Numbered from the stretch's first letter, positions 31,064 to 46,958 are shown. The stretch is DNA of 64,000 bases from Corylus avellana (GCF_901000735.1 NC_081545.1:34217634-34281633), one strand, 5' to 3'. Notes: generated from the sequence alone by a model not told the origin. A program made the numbers and translations.

Positions 31064-32179
31064 TCAATTATTGCCGGAGGTCATGAAACTTGAGACCCAA
31101 TAACGTTGTCCATCGGCATTCATGTTCAATACAAGCTCCGCCCAGTGTGGGTCCTTGAGGCTGTCACACATTTTCATATATGCTGCAGGAGGCATTGACA
31201 TCTCAACAGCAAGAACATTAACTATCTTCATCACCCCTCCAACAAGACTTTTAGATGAAGGCCCCCGGGCAGAGGTAGCATCCCCAACTAACGGGAAACT
31301 GTTGGATATTTTCAGATGCTGGATGACTGAATCCTTAATTTTATTAAACTCATTAGTAATCCGAGTAAAAACTTCCTCACCCTTTGTGGAACGCTTGCTA
31401 GAATGAGGGGACTGCAAATCTACGTCACATTTCCTCTTTCCCTTTGATTTGCTTGTTGGCTTCCGTACGGGGCAGCTAGGGCCCTCAGTTAGGTCAACAA
31501 TGGCCGGGGGGAGATTGAGATCTACATGATTCTCAACATCACAATCGAAGTCTGAGGGGGATTGGGTGCTAGCATGTTTGTAAGTTCCAGTAGCAGTGGA
31601 CCCCATAAAGACGTAGCACATTTTCTCGAAGTTTCTGGGTAGGCCAATACGAAATTTGTAGTACTTTTTAAGTTTCGCATCCTGTTAAAAGGAAAAAAAA
31701 TGCCAAAAAATAATTAAGTTAGCACAACCTCTCTAAGTGGCAAAAGACATAACAATAAATAAACTCTATCAATAAAGGTAAAGGTATACCGTCCTGATGT
31801 GCTCCCATTGCTCTGGAGTTGCATTGATTGTCCCAAGGTCATCATCTCATCCAAACCCAGTACCATTGTTGTCCCTTTTAAGTTGCAAATAATTGGCATG
31901 TTTTGCTCTTAGGCGGCGAATTTTCTCACCAACTTGGTAATCTGTGTTCTGAGTGCTATCATCAAGTCTGTTGTTCACCCTTTGAGCAATGCGAGAAATA
32001 ATGGGTTTCCCATATGGTGGTCGTGTACCTTCTTCAACGAACTCTTTCAAAATGTCGAGCAAGCAATCCTCGTGTTCATTTTCCCATTTCATGCAAAGGT
32101 TGACGCGGCTAATAAGTTGGGAGGGTGAGTGGGAGGAAGCATGCTTGCAGGGGGACTTGCGAGGCGTGGAAAAAAACAT
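31064..32179 (-). pseudogene. Myb/SANT-like DNA-binding protein of the Harbinger element, with in-frame stop
   Basis: Two exons, 32179-31790 and 31681-31064, join in phase. The first encodes the trihelix-like Myb/SANT fold common in Harbinger accessory proteins: it starts around WENEHEDCLLDILKEFVEEG, continues through RIAQRVNNRL, and ends near TPEQWEHIRT. A TGA at about 31852 follows GTGFG, where homologues usually have Trp (WDDD), so one G-to-A change explains the stop. The second exon encodes a Ser/Pro/Lys-rich linker and a helical C-terminal region. In this superfamily the Myb-like protein binds the terminal repeats and brings the transposase to the DNA. With the stop, only the N-terminal ~109 residues would be made, unless there is read-through. 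Confidence 0.8.
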
Positions 32180-33385
32180 CTATGATTTGGGAGGATCACG
32201 TGACAACTTAATAGTTTGCATATATGCATAAATATATGAAGCATATAAATCTCAACAATAAAATTTCGTATATGAATGCAGTTGATAGTTAATGTGGACA
32301 AAGAGACCAGACAGCAAAAGATAACAAGAACAACACATTAACAAAATTTCAAACACGAACAAATGTAATGAAATGATGAGTTTGATTTAACTAGAATAAT
32401 CAACGAACCTTTTTGGGTAGGACGTCACGTGGTCTTAAGGCGTATCCGCCGTACAGAGAAATAAATGATAACCAAATTAGTCACAACACAAATAATTGCT
32501 TTATGTCTCCATGCACCGAAATTATACAAAACGAGAGCATGACTGCATTATGTTAGAAAAGATATTAATGAAACCGCAATGTTCACAATAACGTGAATCC
32601 AAATAGCAGCAGTTACCCAAACAACAGCAAAATATATCTTCATCAACAATCAATTTTTAAAAAGTAATCCAAATATAATAATCCACATAGATGGTTTTAG
32701 TATTAGATATTACATCTCTAAATATATCAATGTAAAATTGTAGTTACATACCTCATAATACTTCACTGAAAAAGAAAACATAGAGAAAACAATCGAAAGA
32801 AGCCAATTCTGAATTAACAAGTCAATAATATAGATTACATTCCTTATACAAGTTCAAGTAGTTTTCTATAAATGTAACCCTTAGGCTGCAAGAAGAATTA
32901 TCAAATGAATTATCAACTAAGTATTTTCTTATCTTATTGCGTGGTCTCTAAGGGGAATGAAGATTTGAATTAGTAAGGTGAGCTTATAAAAAATTGAATC
33001 ATTTATATAAATTTAGTAAAGGACCGGAAGGAAACTAAATGAATAGAGACATTTTCTTAATTTTACATGCTAGAAGAGGGGCATAAATATTATTTAGGGG
33101 ACAAAATTATAAAAAAAATATATATATATTTTAGGAAAGATTCTAAAAAAGATTCATCCCCCCCAACCTTTCAAGCAGGTCCGCCCTTTGGCAACATTTT
33201 TAAGACAACTTTTGGCTAAGCAAAAAAATTAACAAACAATTCAACACTCAAATTAAATTATTTTTACATTTATGTTATGTTCTAATTAAAAAATCGAAAA
33301 TACCCTCTAAATCGCTTTACCAGCCCAATCCTTATTGATATGTTTGGATAATAGAAATGAAACATATATAGCATTGTGGAAAGAA
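32180..33385. other. Non-coding interior of the Harbinger element
   Basis: AT-rich DNA lies between the Myb-like gene and the right inverted repeat. It is the likely promoter region of the Myb-like gene. No other gene is seen. Confidence 0.4.
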
Positions 33386-34245
33386 TGGGTGAACGTGCAT
33401 TACGTTCATTACACTGTAGTGTAGTGAATCTAGTGATTGACTATAAAACAATTAAATCTATACAAAGATAACTAATAGAGAATAGAGATAGAGATTAATT
33501 AATTTCTCTCTTTGAAGTTTTCCTACTAGTAGAAGAAAAGAGACGTAGGTGACAAGATGAGAAACCCAACTTTTGGTATTTTTTCTTTTTTCCTTTCCCT
33601 TCTGTTTAATAAATTGCAGCAAAGTAAATGGTCAAATACAATATTTTTATGTGAATTATAATGATATTTTATTAATTTGTTTAAGCCACTTATTCTTTTC
33701 TGTTTGCAGGAAAATTCCAAGAGATTTGACAGAGGCGTCATTATCAGGTGCATGATTATCCCTCCCATTAGTATTACTTGATTATGCAGAAAAATTTGTT
33801 TCCATGTTAAGATTACTTGATTATGCAGATAAATTCGGACATTATTCAGTTTATGTCCACCAAGTAATAAAAAAAGTGATAGAGGCATAAATTACAAAAA
33901 ATTACCTGAGTTCGGGCTCTAGTAAGTGGAGCCGTGGTGGAAGAAAATAACGCCGTCACTGGGTCACGGACCAAGCAGCAGCTGGAGCAGATTTCTTCAC
34001 TGAAGAAAGAAGAAAGAAGAAAGATAGCAACCCTCTCAAATAATGAAGTACAAAAAAGTGGGAAAAAAACACACATTGAATGGGTTTGCTGCGGGACAGT
34101 TTCGGAATACAAAATGCAGGCTCGTTAAACACAGCACCAACACTGCAGTCTAGTCTTTCATGCTACAGCTTTTTGTGTTATTTTCAAACTTGAGCTACAG
34201 TGTACAGTACACGCACAGAGCCACAAACGGTTGTCAAACAGACCC
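33386..34245 (-). repeat. Right 860-bp terminal inverted repeat of the Harbinger element
   Basis: This is the reverse complement of 26074-26933. The inner edge is TGGGTGAACGTGC at 33386 and the outer edge is GTCAAACAGACCC ending at 34245, followed by AGG. The equal length of both arms supports these boundaries. Confidence 0.93.
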
Positions 34246-34381
34246 AGGGTTTCACTTTTGTTTTTTTCTTTGAAAGGGAATGTTAAGATTAACAATTTTT
34301 TGACATAATTAGAGTTTGTCTGGGATTACGATTTCAAAAAGTGCAATAGATTAAGATTGACATTCCGATGACATAATTAAT

Positions 34382-34815
34382 CTTGAACGGTTCAGTGGTT
34401 TGATTGCTTGGTGTGTTGATTCTATTGACCAATCGAATCAAATTTAACAAACCCATATCAATTTAGCTCAATCCTGCTTCAAAAATGTCAAGTTTGGGAT
34501 TATTGATTGAATTTCATTAATTTGTAAAACCTATTGGTTTTAAGGTCAGAATTAAAGCAACATCAATCAAATGATTAACAAACAGTCCCTATTAGCTAAA
34601 ACAACAAGGCAAGGTAATCTTAAACAGCTCGGTGGTTTGATTGCTTGGTTTTGTTGGTCCAACCAGCCAACGGAATTGAATTTAACAAACCCATATGGAT
34701 TCAGCTTGATTCTGCTTCAAAAATGACAAGTTTGGGATTTTTAATTAATTGGTTTTCATTTGTCAAACCCATTGGTTTGAAGGTTAGAATTCAACCAACA
34801 TCAACCAAAGGGTCA
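34382..34815 (+). repeat. Diverged tandem direct repeat, two ~200-bp units
   Basis: Unit 1 (about 34382-34590) and unit 2 (about 34618-34815) share, in the same order, GTGGTTTGATTGCTTGGT, AATTTAACAAACCCATAT, TCTGCTTCAAAAATG with AAGTTTGGGATT, and a closing AACATCAACCAAA-type phrase. They have diverged by many substitutions. The family is not identified. Confidence 0.6.
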
Positions 34816-35349
34816 TGACTCATGCTCAACCTTAATAGTGATAGGGTTTTCAATATTCCAAATCATTCGCTTGCTTGACACTATATTTTACAACTATACA
34901 AAACAATGATCCACATTTGAATTCGCTCACTTCTCCAAAATGCTTAAACACTTCAAATATTTAACAAAAATGAGAAGACTAAACTATAGAATTAGGGTTT
35001 GAACTTGAAATTAATTATTTGAATTAATATTCAAACCGTATTTGATTGGTCCCTTTATATGAATTTCAAAAGTGTTAACAGGTCTCTTGCGGAATAGGAT
35101 TTTTTTTTTTTTTTTTTCCATTTTAAGACTAATTTTATGGTCATAATTTAGATCCCGTTTAATATGCAAAATAGGTTCAAGAGATCCTTCATAAAAATAA
35201 TCGTTCCATTTCAAATATATATTCAATGTTATGATGACACATAATAAATAAATTGTCACGTCATTAAAAAAAAATTTAAAATAATATTAACATCATTTAT
35301 ACTCTTAGAGCATCGTATCAAGCTCTCTATTTCTAACATTTCTTTAAAC

Positions 35350-35665
35350 TTTTGGTGATTTTTTCCCTCCAGAGTTTCATCCCCTCCCCTTTTACTTTTT
35401 CTCTCCTTCCATTTTTCTTTTCGTCACACCACCAAGAGCAAGAGAGAACATACAGAGATGGAAATTTCTGTCCACCGTCAGCCATGGAAATTTCTGTTTC
35501 CATTGTTCTCTCCCGCTCTCACTCTCGCTCTCGGTGAAATCGATTAGGGGCTTTGATTTGATCTACTCTCAGCCTCTCTCTCTGTTCTCGGTTTTTGATC
35601 TGCTCTTAGCCTCTCTCTCCCCTCGTGTTTGATCTGCGCTTAGCCTCTCTCTCCGTCTCAGGTAT
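35350..35665 (+). promoter_or_regulatory. Possible 5' UTR of a gene lost in the gap
   Basis: This is pyrimidine-rich DNA with short tandem units around TTTGATCTGCTCTTAGCC, ending at TCTCAG|GTATGC, a plausible splice donor. The composition is typical of a transcribed plant leader. No coding exon follows before the gap at 36463, so this stays a weak suggestion. Confidence 0.2.
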
Positions 35666-36462
35666 GCTTTTCCGACGATTGAACTCTTAGATATATTTAG
35701 GATTTTGTATACTGCAAAACTTTCGGCATTACTGTTCGCTATTAATGGGCAGTGTTAAGGACAAAAGCATGTCCGGGTGTAGGCAACCCACAAGCAGCTC
35801 GGGTGTAGGCACACCCGGGAAACCCACACCCACACCCAAGCAACCCACACTCGGGTGTTATGAGCTGCAAAATCACCTAGCAAAATACACATCTACATTA
35901 ATTGATGTCCATCAGTTAATAAATTAAATGCATTCATCAATGAAATCTCTTGAATTAAAAATGCAGTCGGCACAAAAAATAATTTAATGTATGTAAGCAT
36001 GAAAGTGAGTTTCATAGTAATTAAAGTAGTTTGGTTTTACAATTAAAAAAATAATATTTGATTAAAATAAAAAAATATTTAGAGAGTTTAATATTTAATA
36101 GTCTTTAAAAGTGACTAACTATATTTTAAAAAATACGTTTTAAAAATTAAATTTAACTAAATTTTGAAGAGCTGATTAGATGCTCTTAAATGTCACATTA
36201 AAATCAAATCCTGACTTTAAAATATCTTATCCCAAAAAAGGGTTTTTGAACGCGTGGCGGTTAAGAGAGTGGGCGGTTTGCTGAGTGACCGAGTCTAATC
36301 AACCGACTAAACGCCCATTTCCCTGACGCACATATCCAAACCAACGTGAGTCAGCAGGGTGGTGTCAAGCTCGAATCTTTTTGTTTATTAATATTATTTA
36401 TTTATTGTTTTTGCTAAGAATTATGCTGGAATCATAATATGGGCAATATTATATTCTTTATC

Positions 36463-36562
36463 NNNNNNNNNNNNNNNNNNNNNNNNNNNNNNNNNNNNNN
36501 NNNNNNNNNNNNNNNNNNNNNNNNNNNNNNNNNNNNNNNNNNNNNNNNNNNNNNNNNNNNNN
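36463..36562. other. Assembly gap (100 N)
   Basis: Exactly 100 N, a common placeholder length for a gap of unknown size. The sequence right of it starts in the middle of MYB intron 2 of the duplicated block. Order and distance across the gap are therefore not reliable. Confidence 0.99.
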
Positions 36563-39500
36563 ATTTCTCTTTCTTCTGAAAGGAAGCTTAACATGGGACC
36601 AATTGATATGGGTTCGGCCTAAAATGGTAAAAATATTTATTGCTCAGTCCACAACTGTACGTAGTAGATTTGGAACCTTGAAAATAATAGAGCTTTGAAT
36701 ATAATTACCTTTGGTAAAGAAGATCCCCACAAGAAATTTTAGATATATATTTTATAGCCTTTTTGGGATGTGGAGTACTCACTTTTTCTTTGTTTTCTTT
36801 TCTTGAGAAGCTATAAAATCATTACGAATCAAATTTATACCATGGAGTGGGGATCGATCTCATCCTCTATATGTATGGACCTAAATAACCCCAGGGCATG
36901 GATGGCTGACTACACTATGAATCACCATTTATCTATCAACTTAATTAAATTAATAAAAATAGTAAATTTAATAATTTCAAAAATTAAATAATTATGTGCA
37001 CAAGCCCTAGCCTGATATTTTCCTAAATCATTTTAATTAGATTTTTGGGGAAAAAAAAATGATCAACCAAAAGGTATTACATGCTTCATGATGCAATCTG
37101 TCTTTGAGGGATCTAAGTAAGGAGATGCTATATACAAGTATATATTGCTACATACGCTACAAAATTTATAACATACTTTTTACAAATTACGTCAACAACT
37201 TTAAATGTTAGATACTATAATTCTATTCAATATTTATCTACTGATGCTGACATGAGGGACTTTCAACTAAGATGCTACATTAGTTTATAGGAGACTTGTA
37301 GAAAATTTGTAGAATATCTAGCATTTTTCTTGTACTATTTGGAAGGAATTAAAGGTGAAGTGGAAAAAGATATGGGCTTAGCTAGCTAGCTAGCTCCATC
37401 ATTTATAAGACCTAAAAGAGAAAAAGTGGTGATAGGAAAAGCATGCACCATTTTAAGCAAAATCCTATCGTCCTTCCGTATGGACGAAATCGTAATAGTG
37501 GGATAACAAGTAGTGTATATGAAACCAAAATCAAGAAAAATCCAGATTGGATCCCAATGAACTTCTGGAACAGATCTTTGCAAAGGCCTTTCAGGTGGCC
37601 GGCCACTTTCCTCAAACACCACCAAACCCTGCGTAGCAAAATTCTCTCTCTCTCTCTCTCTCTCTCTAGTCAAAACTACTAGAGCAAACAACGAAGAAGT
37701 TCTCTGGCCGCAGGTTGTAGCTTTTAAGGTATATAAAACTAATAATTATTCCTGGAAAACATATATATATGCATGTCGTGATTAACGTAAGTAACATGAA
37801 CGCACCTGTTTCCCCACTTGGAATGCAGTTCCACAATCAAGAGCTCTTCCTCAGCTGTAATATTACCTCTCCGAACGTCAGGTCGGAGATAGTTTAGCCA
37901 TCGGAGCCGGCAACTCTTTCCGGTACGTTTTAGACCTGGGATCGATGATTATTATGATCACTAGGTTTAATTACTGCTAAAAAGGAAAAAAAAAAAAAAA
38001 AAGGTTTTTGAAAGATAATGATAGGGTGAAGTGGGGTTACCAGCAGATTTGGCTAGGGTGTTCCATACGCCTTCACCATGATTTGCAATATAATTGATCA
38101 GAATCATATCTTCTTCCATGGTCCATGGCCCTTTTCTCACTTCAACATCTTGGGATGAGTTGCTCGGTCTATTCCTATCCATCTTTTCTGTGAGAGAGAG
38201 AAAGAGAGAGAGAATTGTGGAGAAAGATAATGAGAGCTAATTGATAGGGGTAGCTGGGCTTTTATAGAGCAAGTGTACGTATAAGACAATTATTGAGCCA
38301 TTAATCAGTGTTATAGGGGGGGGCCTAGGTTTAACCTTTTAGCAGCTTAACTTATGTATATGCCTGCGTCATCCAACCTAGTAGATTTAGCATGCATGCC
38401 TTTTTTTTTTGGGGGGGTGGGGGGTGGATTAGTTAAAACATAATTCGTAATGTGTATAATGTAGGAAAACACGCACTTGTAACTTGTAAGCATATACTGT
38501 GCATTAAAAAAAAATCAGTGAAAATGAAATGAAATATTTATTACAAATCACGTGCATGCATGGCTGCAGAATGTTCAAATTAATATTGTAGAAGGGATTC
38601 AACATGAAGATGAAGGAGAAAGGGAGTCAATAATTAAGGGCTCCACTTCCGTCTTTATTTGTAAACTGCCATCAGTGAATTGATGATCTTCAAAGTTGTG
38701 TGCCAATGGAAAAATGTGTACCTTTTTTAGTGTATGAATATATGGGTACGAAAACACTTGTATTATTGAATATAATATTATAAGTTATATAACCCATATA
38801 TCAATATTCGTCACATGCATGTTCTAAAATTGCTCGATACTCTTGTTATGAGGTTGACATATTAACCTAAATGACGTTAAATAAGATAGATGGGAATATA
38901 TATATATATATATATATATACACTTTTCTGGTGGGTTGATTATCCATTTGATCTAGCTAGATCGATACCTAGACCAGTCAAAGCTGATACCCTTCGAGAA
39001 AAGTATCTTAGCAATTATCTAGCTAGCTAGCACTGAAAATCATGATTCTAATTAACACTCTAACCTTGAAATAAAAGAATTTGTTGATTGAAGAGGAGCA
39101 TAAGTGACATTAATTACGCACGTCATTACTGCTATGCTTAGGACAGACTCTAGTATTCAGCAATCGACTTTTCTGACAAGTATCTTCATTAATGCATGCG
39201 AGAGAATTCGCCAAAGATCCATCTTCTGGAGTACGTGGTGGTTGAATAATTTTAAATTTATTTAAATAGATAAATCTTATATAAATTTTTTTACAATGTT
39301 AAAAGATTGAAATTCACAAGAATTAACTATTCAAATTATTAATAATTTGGATGACTTTTGTGAAAAAAACTTATTTGAAATTCAACTCTCAGAATAAGTA
39401 GTTGAACACCCAAAATTTTATTTGAATAGCTAGGGCCGGGGTGGTAGGCCCTACCTAGCCTTTCTCACAAAAGCTAGGTGCCCAAAATTGTGGTGGATCT

Positions 39501-40080
39501 CCCATTCGTATATAGACATGCCGCTTCAAGACGATGCTGCTTCAAGACGATGAAGACGATCGATGTTGAAGATTCCTTTCCACGTCTCTGAAATAAATGA
39601 AAAATGCTAGCTAGGCTTTATCTGAGAATCTCATGTTCTTAAGGCTTTATTCTCCTAACTATCTTCATGCATATCTTTTTTAAATCTATCATTGAATATG
39701 TAGAACCCACATATAGACCTACAAATTCAATGATGGATTTGAATCCATTTAAAAAAATAAAAATAAAAATAAAAAGATGGTTAGGAGATGGAAAATGAGG
39801 CATAGCATTTCTCAGAATTAATAACTAACACAATACTTTGTCTTACAAAGTGATGCTGCACAATTATGATTGCCACATCATTTTTCTAAGAGTTAATTAT
39901 TATTATTATTATTATTATTATTATTGTAAAATATTGTGTAAGCCTAGCATCTCTCCAATTTTAATTTACTCAATTGGTTTTTAATTTCTTTAAAAAAGGA
40001 AAAAAGAGGACATTCACCACTTTTTCATTTCACCCTTGAAGGGGAGGGGGGTGCCCCATTTGTTAAGTGTGGCTACGCAG
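36563..40080. repeat. 3.5-kb duplicated block, copy 2
   Basis: It is near-identical to 18746-22274 in the same orientation, with a constant offset of about 17.8 kb. I see about a dozen substitutions, nearly all between 37010 and 37640, plus a shorter CT tract at 37643-37668. From about 37680 to 40080 I see only one difference (near 38384). The right edge is GTGGCTACGCAG at 40080, after which the two copies share nothing. Confidence 0.97.
37806..38182 (-). pseudogene. R2R3-MYB subgroup 19, second copy, 3' part missing at the gap
   Basis: Exon 1 (38182-38041) and exon 2 (37935-37806) have the same coding sequence as copy 1: the whole R2 repeat and the first half of R3 up to WGNR. Their splice sites are intact. 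The third exon would encode the R3 recognition helix and the activation motif. It would lie left of 36563, where the sequence enters the 100-N gap, and the DNA left of the gap is unrelated. The gene may be complete in reality and simply unassembled, or it may be a partial duplicate, or the block may be the second haplotype placed beside the first. A TATA box is conserved at 38260-38266. Confidence 0.85.
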
Positions 40081-43000
40081 GCCACTGCCCAATTAACAGT
40101 GGGGATGGAGCTATCCCCTCTTCCTGGGGTGCTCACACAAGGCACTCTTCTACTAGGGGGTGGCCGGCCGCCACATGCACCGTACCCTGCAAGGCTAAAA
40201 GGGTGGCCACACCACCCCTTCTCATCTACATTTTTTTTTTTTGTTGTTCAAATAAAGTTTTTTTTTTTAAAAAAAAAAAAAACTAATGTGACAAAAACTG
40301 CTTTGTAGCATTAATGAGCTTAATCCCAGTTTTGGACAGAAATAGTAAAGTGAAAATTGAAAAAAAAAAAAAACAAAAAAACAAAACAAAACTTGAGGAG
40401 TTAAAAGTCGAATAAAAAAAACAGAAAAAGTAAATTAAAATCATGGGAGCCCATTTATATTTTTTCGAAAATAAGAAAAGATCTCTGCTGGGTACAATTA
40501 TAATTAAATAGCTGAAGGGTAATGAATTTTCTCTTTAAGGGAGTTCTTTTGAAGCTTCTAAATCTTAAGAAAAGGACGTACAACATAATGTAGCTAATAA
40601 GTAACAATATTATGGTTTAGAAAATGAGATCAATCAACAAGTTAACTAGCTAGAATTGACTTATGTTTCTACTTATAGTGTTAGTCAAAAGATCATCGAT
40701 CTTATGAAAGATAGAGTATTAATCAGATAAGATTTGGTTGGTTCTGATCCACACAACACAAAAGAAAGTCAAAAAAGGACAGATAGCCATTATTGACCCG
40801 GCTTCTCGGTTTAGACTAAACTCTAATACTACTTATAAACCCTGTTAATCAAAATTATTAACTATAATCATCAATCATCATCACCATAATCAAACTATAT
40901 CGAAAAAAGTCTTCTTCCTTAACTTCCCCTTCCCATAGTTTGATAATTATATACATATTTGACACATTACCAAAAGTTCAATGAAAATTATACTAATTTT
41001 AGAAACCTGTTTGTGGCTCTCCTTAAGCTGCTTTTCGAATTTTAACCCACTACTTACAAGGCACGTGTGTTTTCTCTTAAACCCAAATTCTTTGTTCCAA
41101 AAAAAAAAAATTAAATAAATGATGGCTTGAATCAATTCAAAACTAAATTGATGTTTTTTTTTTTTTTTTTAAGGTTAGTAGGACAATTCTTATTGGAGGG
41201 TGTTGTCCACGCGCCATTTCGTGAGTGTAAGACAGACTAGGAAACCTGTATAATTGTCTTCATTAAAGGCTTAAAGCAACCATACTGTAGACATTAGGTG
41301 TAGCTCCAGCGAGTCTTTACCCTACTGAGAAACATTTCTGTTGTCTTCATGAAGGGAGAGAAAAGGTTAAGGTGGTGATGCCCGGAAATTTCTGGCTAGC
41401 AAGCAAGTACCCTCGGCTTAGCTGCTAAGCAACATCATGTGAACACAGACAGTAACCTTACTAGGCTGCAACATTTTGATATGATGGACAACATTCAACT
41501 CCAACCACATGATCATCTTGTGGTTCACAAGGATCGATCCAGCTGTGTTTCGATTATAGACAATAAAAGTAACCAGACAACCATTCCACTACGGCACTAC
41601 GAATGAATGCTGCCTCTTTTTGTAATTTTTATCGTTTTTAGACTTTAACCCCGTAAAAAAAGCTTAATTTTGTTAAGTGCTACACGGCTTTGAGATTTTA
41701 TAGAAAAAACCAGGGTCCTTTATAACTGAGAGAGACCTTTGAATGGAGTTCAGGTGATCCAACAACAAGTATATATATATATATATATATACAACAACTT
41801 TTCATAATTGCAATCAAGGAGTTACAAATCGAGTAGAAGATTGCAACTAATTCCAATCCCCATCCTCCTTAAACGATGATATGACGTGATCAATGGAGTG
41901 GCCACTGGCCAAGTCTCGTGCAAGACATGGAACTGATGCATGACCAAATAAGTTTGCGTGTAGGGGTGAGCAAAAAGGATAAACATTTGGTACTTTTCTT
42001 ATGAAAAAGAGAAATTTTAATGCAATATATCACATTTTTATTTTATATTTATCTCAAAATGTTGATCCGGGCCATCCCGCCATTCTAATCATTTTTTTTT
42101 TTTTATAACTATTCTATAATGGGATCACGCTCCTTTATTTTTTTTAATAATGATTGATTTAATGGTTAATTGAAACTACCACGTTAATTTTGTAAAATAA
42201 TTATGAGATAAAAACATGACTTAAAGAATTACTCAAAGAAAAATGCCATATATAACATTGTTATCTTACTGTATTGATGTAGTAGGATGTAATAACTTTA
42301 GATCAGCCATTGTTTTAAAAATTATAATAATAATAATAATAAACTCAATGAATTCTAGACCATGTCATTATGATCAACAGTGAAATAAAAAAAAATAAAA
42401 AAAAGGATAAAAAGGATAAAGATGTAATATACGACATAGATTACCATGTGGAAAGAATTTCTCCGTGGAAGCATCATCATAATTTCACGTGCAAAGTCCT
42501 TTTCCTAGTTTTGTAATCATTTAATTTTCCTAGTTTTGTAATCATTTAATCTGTCATGGAATCATCGATGTACTTGGTACGTAGGTATAGTTCCTTTCAT
42601 CCGAAAGTGAGAAATCCTATATATTAAGCTTGCTTATTTAGAAGTTGTTTAAATAATACACTACTTTTTTTTTCTTTCTTTTTTTCGAAAATCAATCCAC
42701 AAACTTGCTTATAACTTTTCGTAAAATTGTTTCGTTTCCATCTATACGTTGATCTGTTCAAAACGTCCCCCTCCCTCTCTCACATAAAGTAGATTTTTTT
42801 TTTCCTGTTTCATCCTATATTTTCACGTCGCTTTCCCGATTTGGATTGTTTAAGCAAGTAAAACATTTGGAGATACTAATAAATGAAGAAAAGAATGTGA
42901 CAAGTCCATAATGTTTTGAAATTTGTATGATGTTATATCACTTAGAACTTTTTGCAACAAGTTATTAGAGTCTGTCCAGCACTAAAAAATTTATAATATC

Positions 43001-43647
43001 CTCTAGTCACGTGGTAACACGTGTTAACAAATTGTAAAGAAAGTAGATTTAGCATTTCTCTATCATTTCTCTCTACAATTATTTTTCATGGCGTAACTTA
43101 TCCATTTGTACTCTTTTTCTTTTTTCTTTTCACAATGCTTTTCCACGTGCGCATGGGTCATCCATCCCCAAGGAGAATAAAAGTTAAGTGCCTCCACCAG
43201 TAATTTAGAAGGCAAACAAAAATAGCTAGTTAAGTGCGGCCATGCCCAAAAGAGAATGTAGCAACATAAAAAAAGTCTGGTTTACAGCTAAAAGCATTTA
43301 GCTAAAGTAGCAACCATACAAACCGATATATATAAAAAGGTCTAGCCAAACATTCTTCTATTACAACATTCACTGAAAAGGGGGGGAAGCTGTCATCTCC
43401 CAAATCGCCAGAGACCAAAATTCTTTAAAGCCTCATGCCTGAAAAGAAAGGGAGGAAGTGTTGTAATATAAGGAAAGGAAAAGTGCAAACGTAGCATATG
43501 GAACCCAAGATGACTTAAGATGAAGAAGGATCTTCCATTCCAGAGTTCTTGTGGACAATTACATGGCAGCTTAAGCCATTAAATGACTCTTATGTGCTAT
43601 GCATCCATTGACTTTCTTTTCTATATTTATTAGCTTTCAAGCTTTGT
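40081..43647. other. Intergenic region between MYB copy 2 and the ARF gene
   Basis: No gene found. 40081-40220 is GC-richer (GGCCGGCCGCC, GGGTGGCC runs) and resembles dispersed repeat sequence that also has relatives at 60240-60420. 41200-41620 is less AT-rich but has no coding frame. A TA microsatellite lies at about 41769-41792 and an ATA tract near 42328. The last ~250 bases before 43648 are the likely ARF 3' UTR. Confidence 0.4.

Positions 43648-46958
<3,311 letters not shown>

Larger units (their letters stand above)
26074..34245. mobile_element. 8.17-kb PIF/Harbinger-type element with 860-bp terminal inverted repeats
   Basis: The ends are GGGTCCGTTTGACAAC at 26074 and, on the other strand, GGGTCTGTTTGACAAC from 34245. 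The inverted homology runs 860 bp on each side (26074-26933 and 33386-34245) at roughly 97% identity by eye. AGG directly abuts both ends (26071-26073 and 34246-34248), consistent with a 3-bp target duplication, although PIF/Harbinger normally prefers TTA/TAA. Inside are, in order: a GRF zinc-finger gene (plus strand), a Harbinger transposase (minus) and a Myb/SANT-like gene (minus). The last two are the standard gene pair of the superfamily. Both are damaged, so this copy is probably not autonomous. The unusually long inverted repeats and the extra GRF gene are atypical. Confidence 0.88.
34249..36462. other. Intergenic region up to the assembly gap
   Basis: No gene is supportable. It holds a diverged direct repeat (34382-34815), an AT-rich stretch, and a CT-rich stretch at 35350-35665. 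That stretch has three near-repeats of TTAGCCTCTCTCTC and then CAGGTATGC; it looks like a 5' UTR with a splice donor for a plus-strand gene cut off by the gap. At 35775-35850 the phrase CGGGTGTAGGCA and its relatives repeat. Confidence 0.35.

Noticed and set aside
40036..40308. 90-residue frame
   Set aside because: It spans the duplication breakpoint and ends in poly-Phe/poly-Lys from T and A runs.
41530..41610. tRNA-like text (GGATCGATCC with TTCCACTACGGCA)
   Set aside because: The acceptor ends do not pair and no anticodon stem of the right size can be drawn. At best it is a decayed organellar tRNA fragment.
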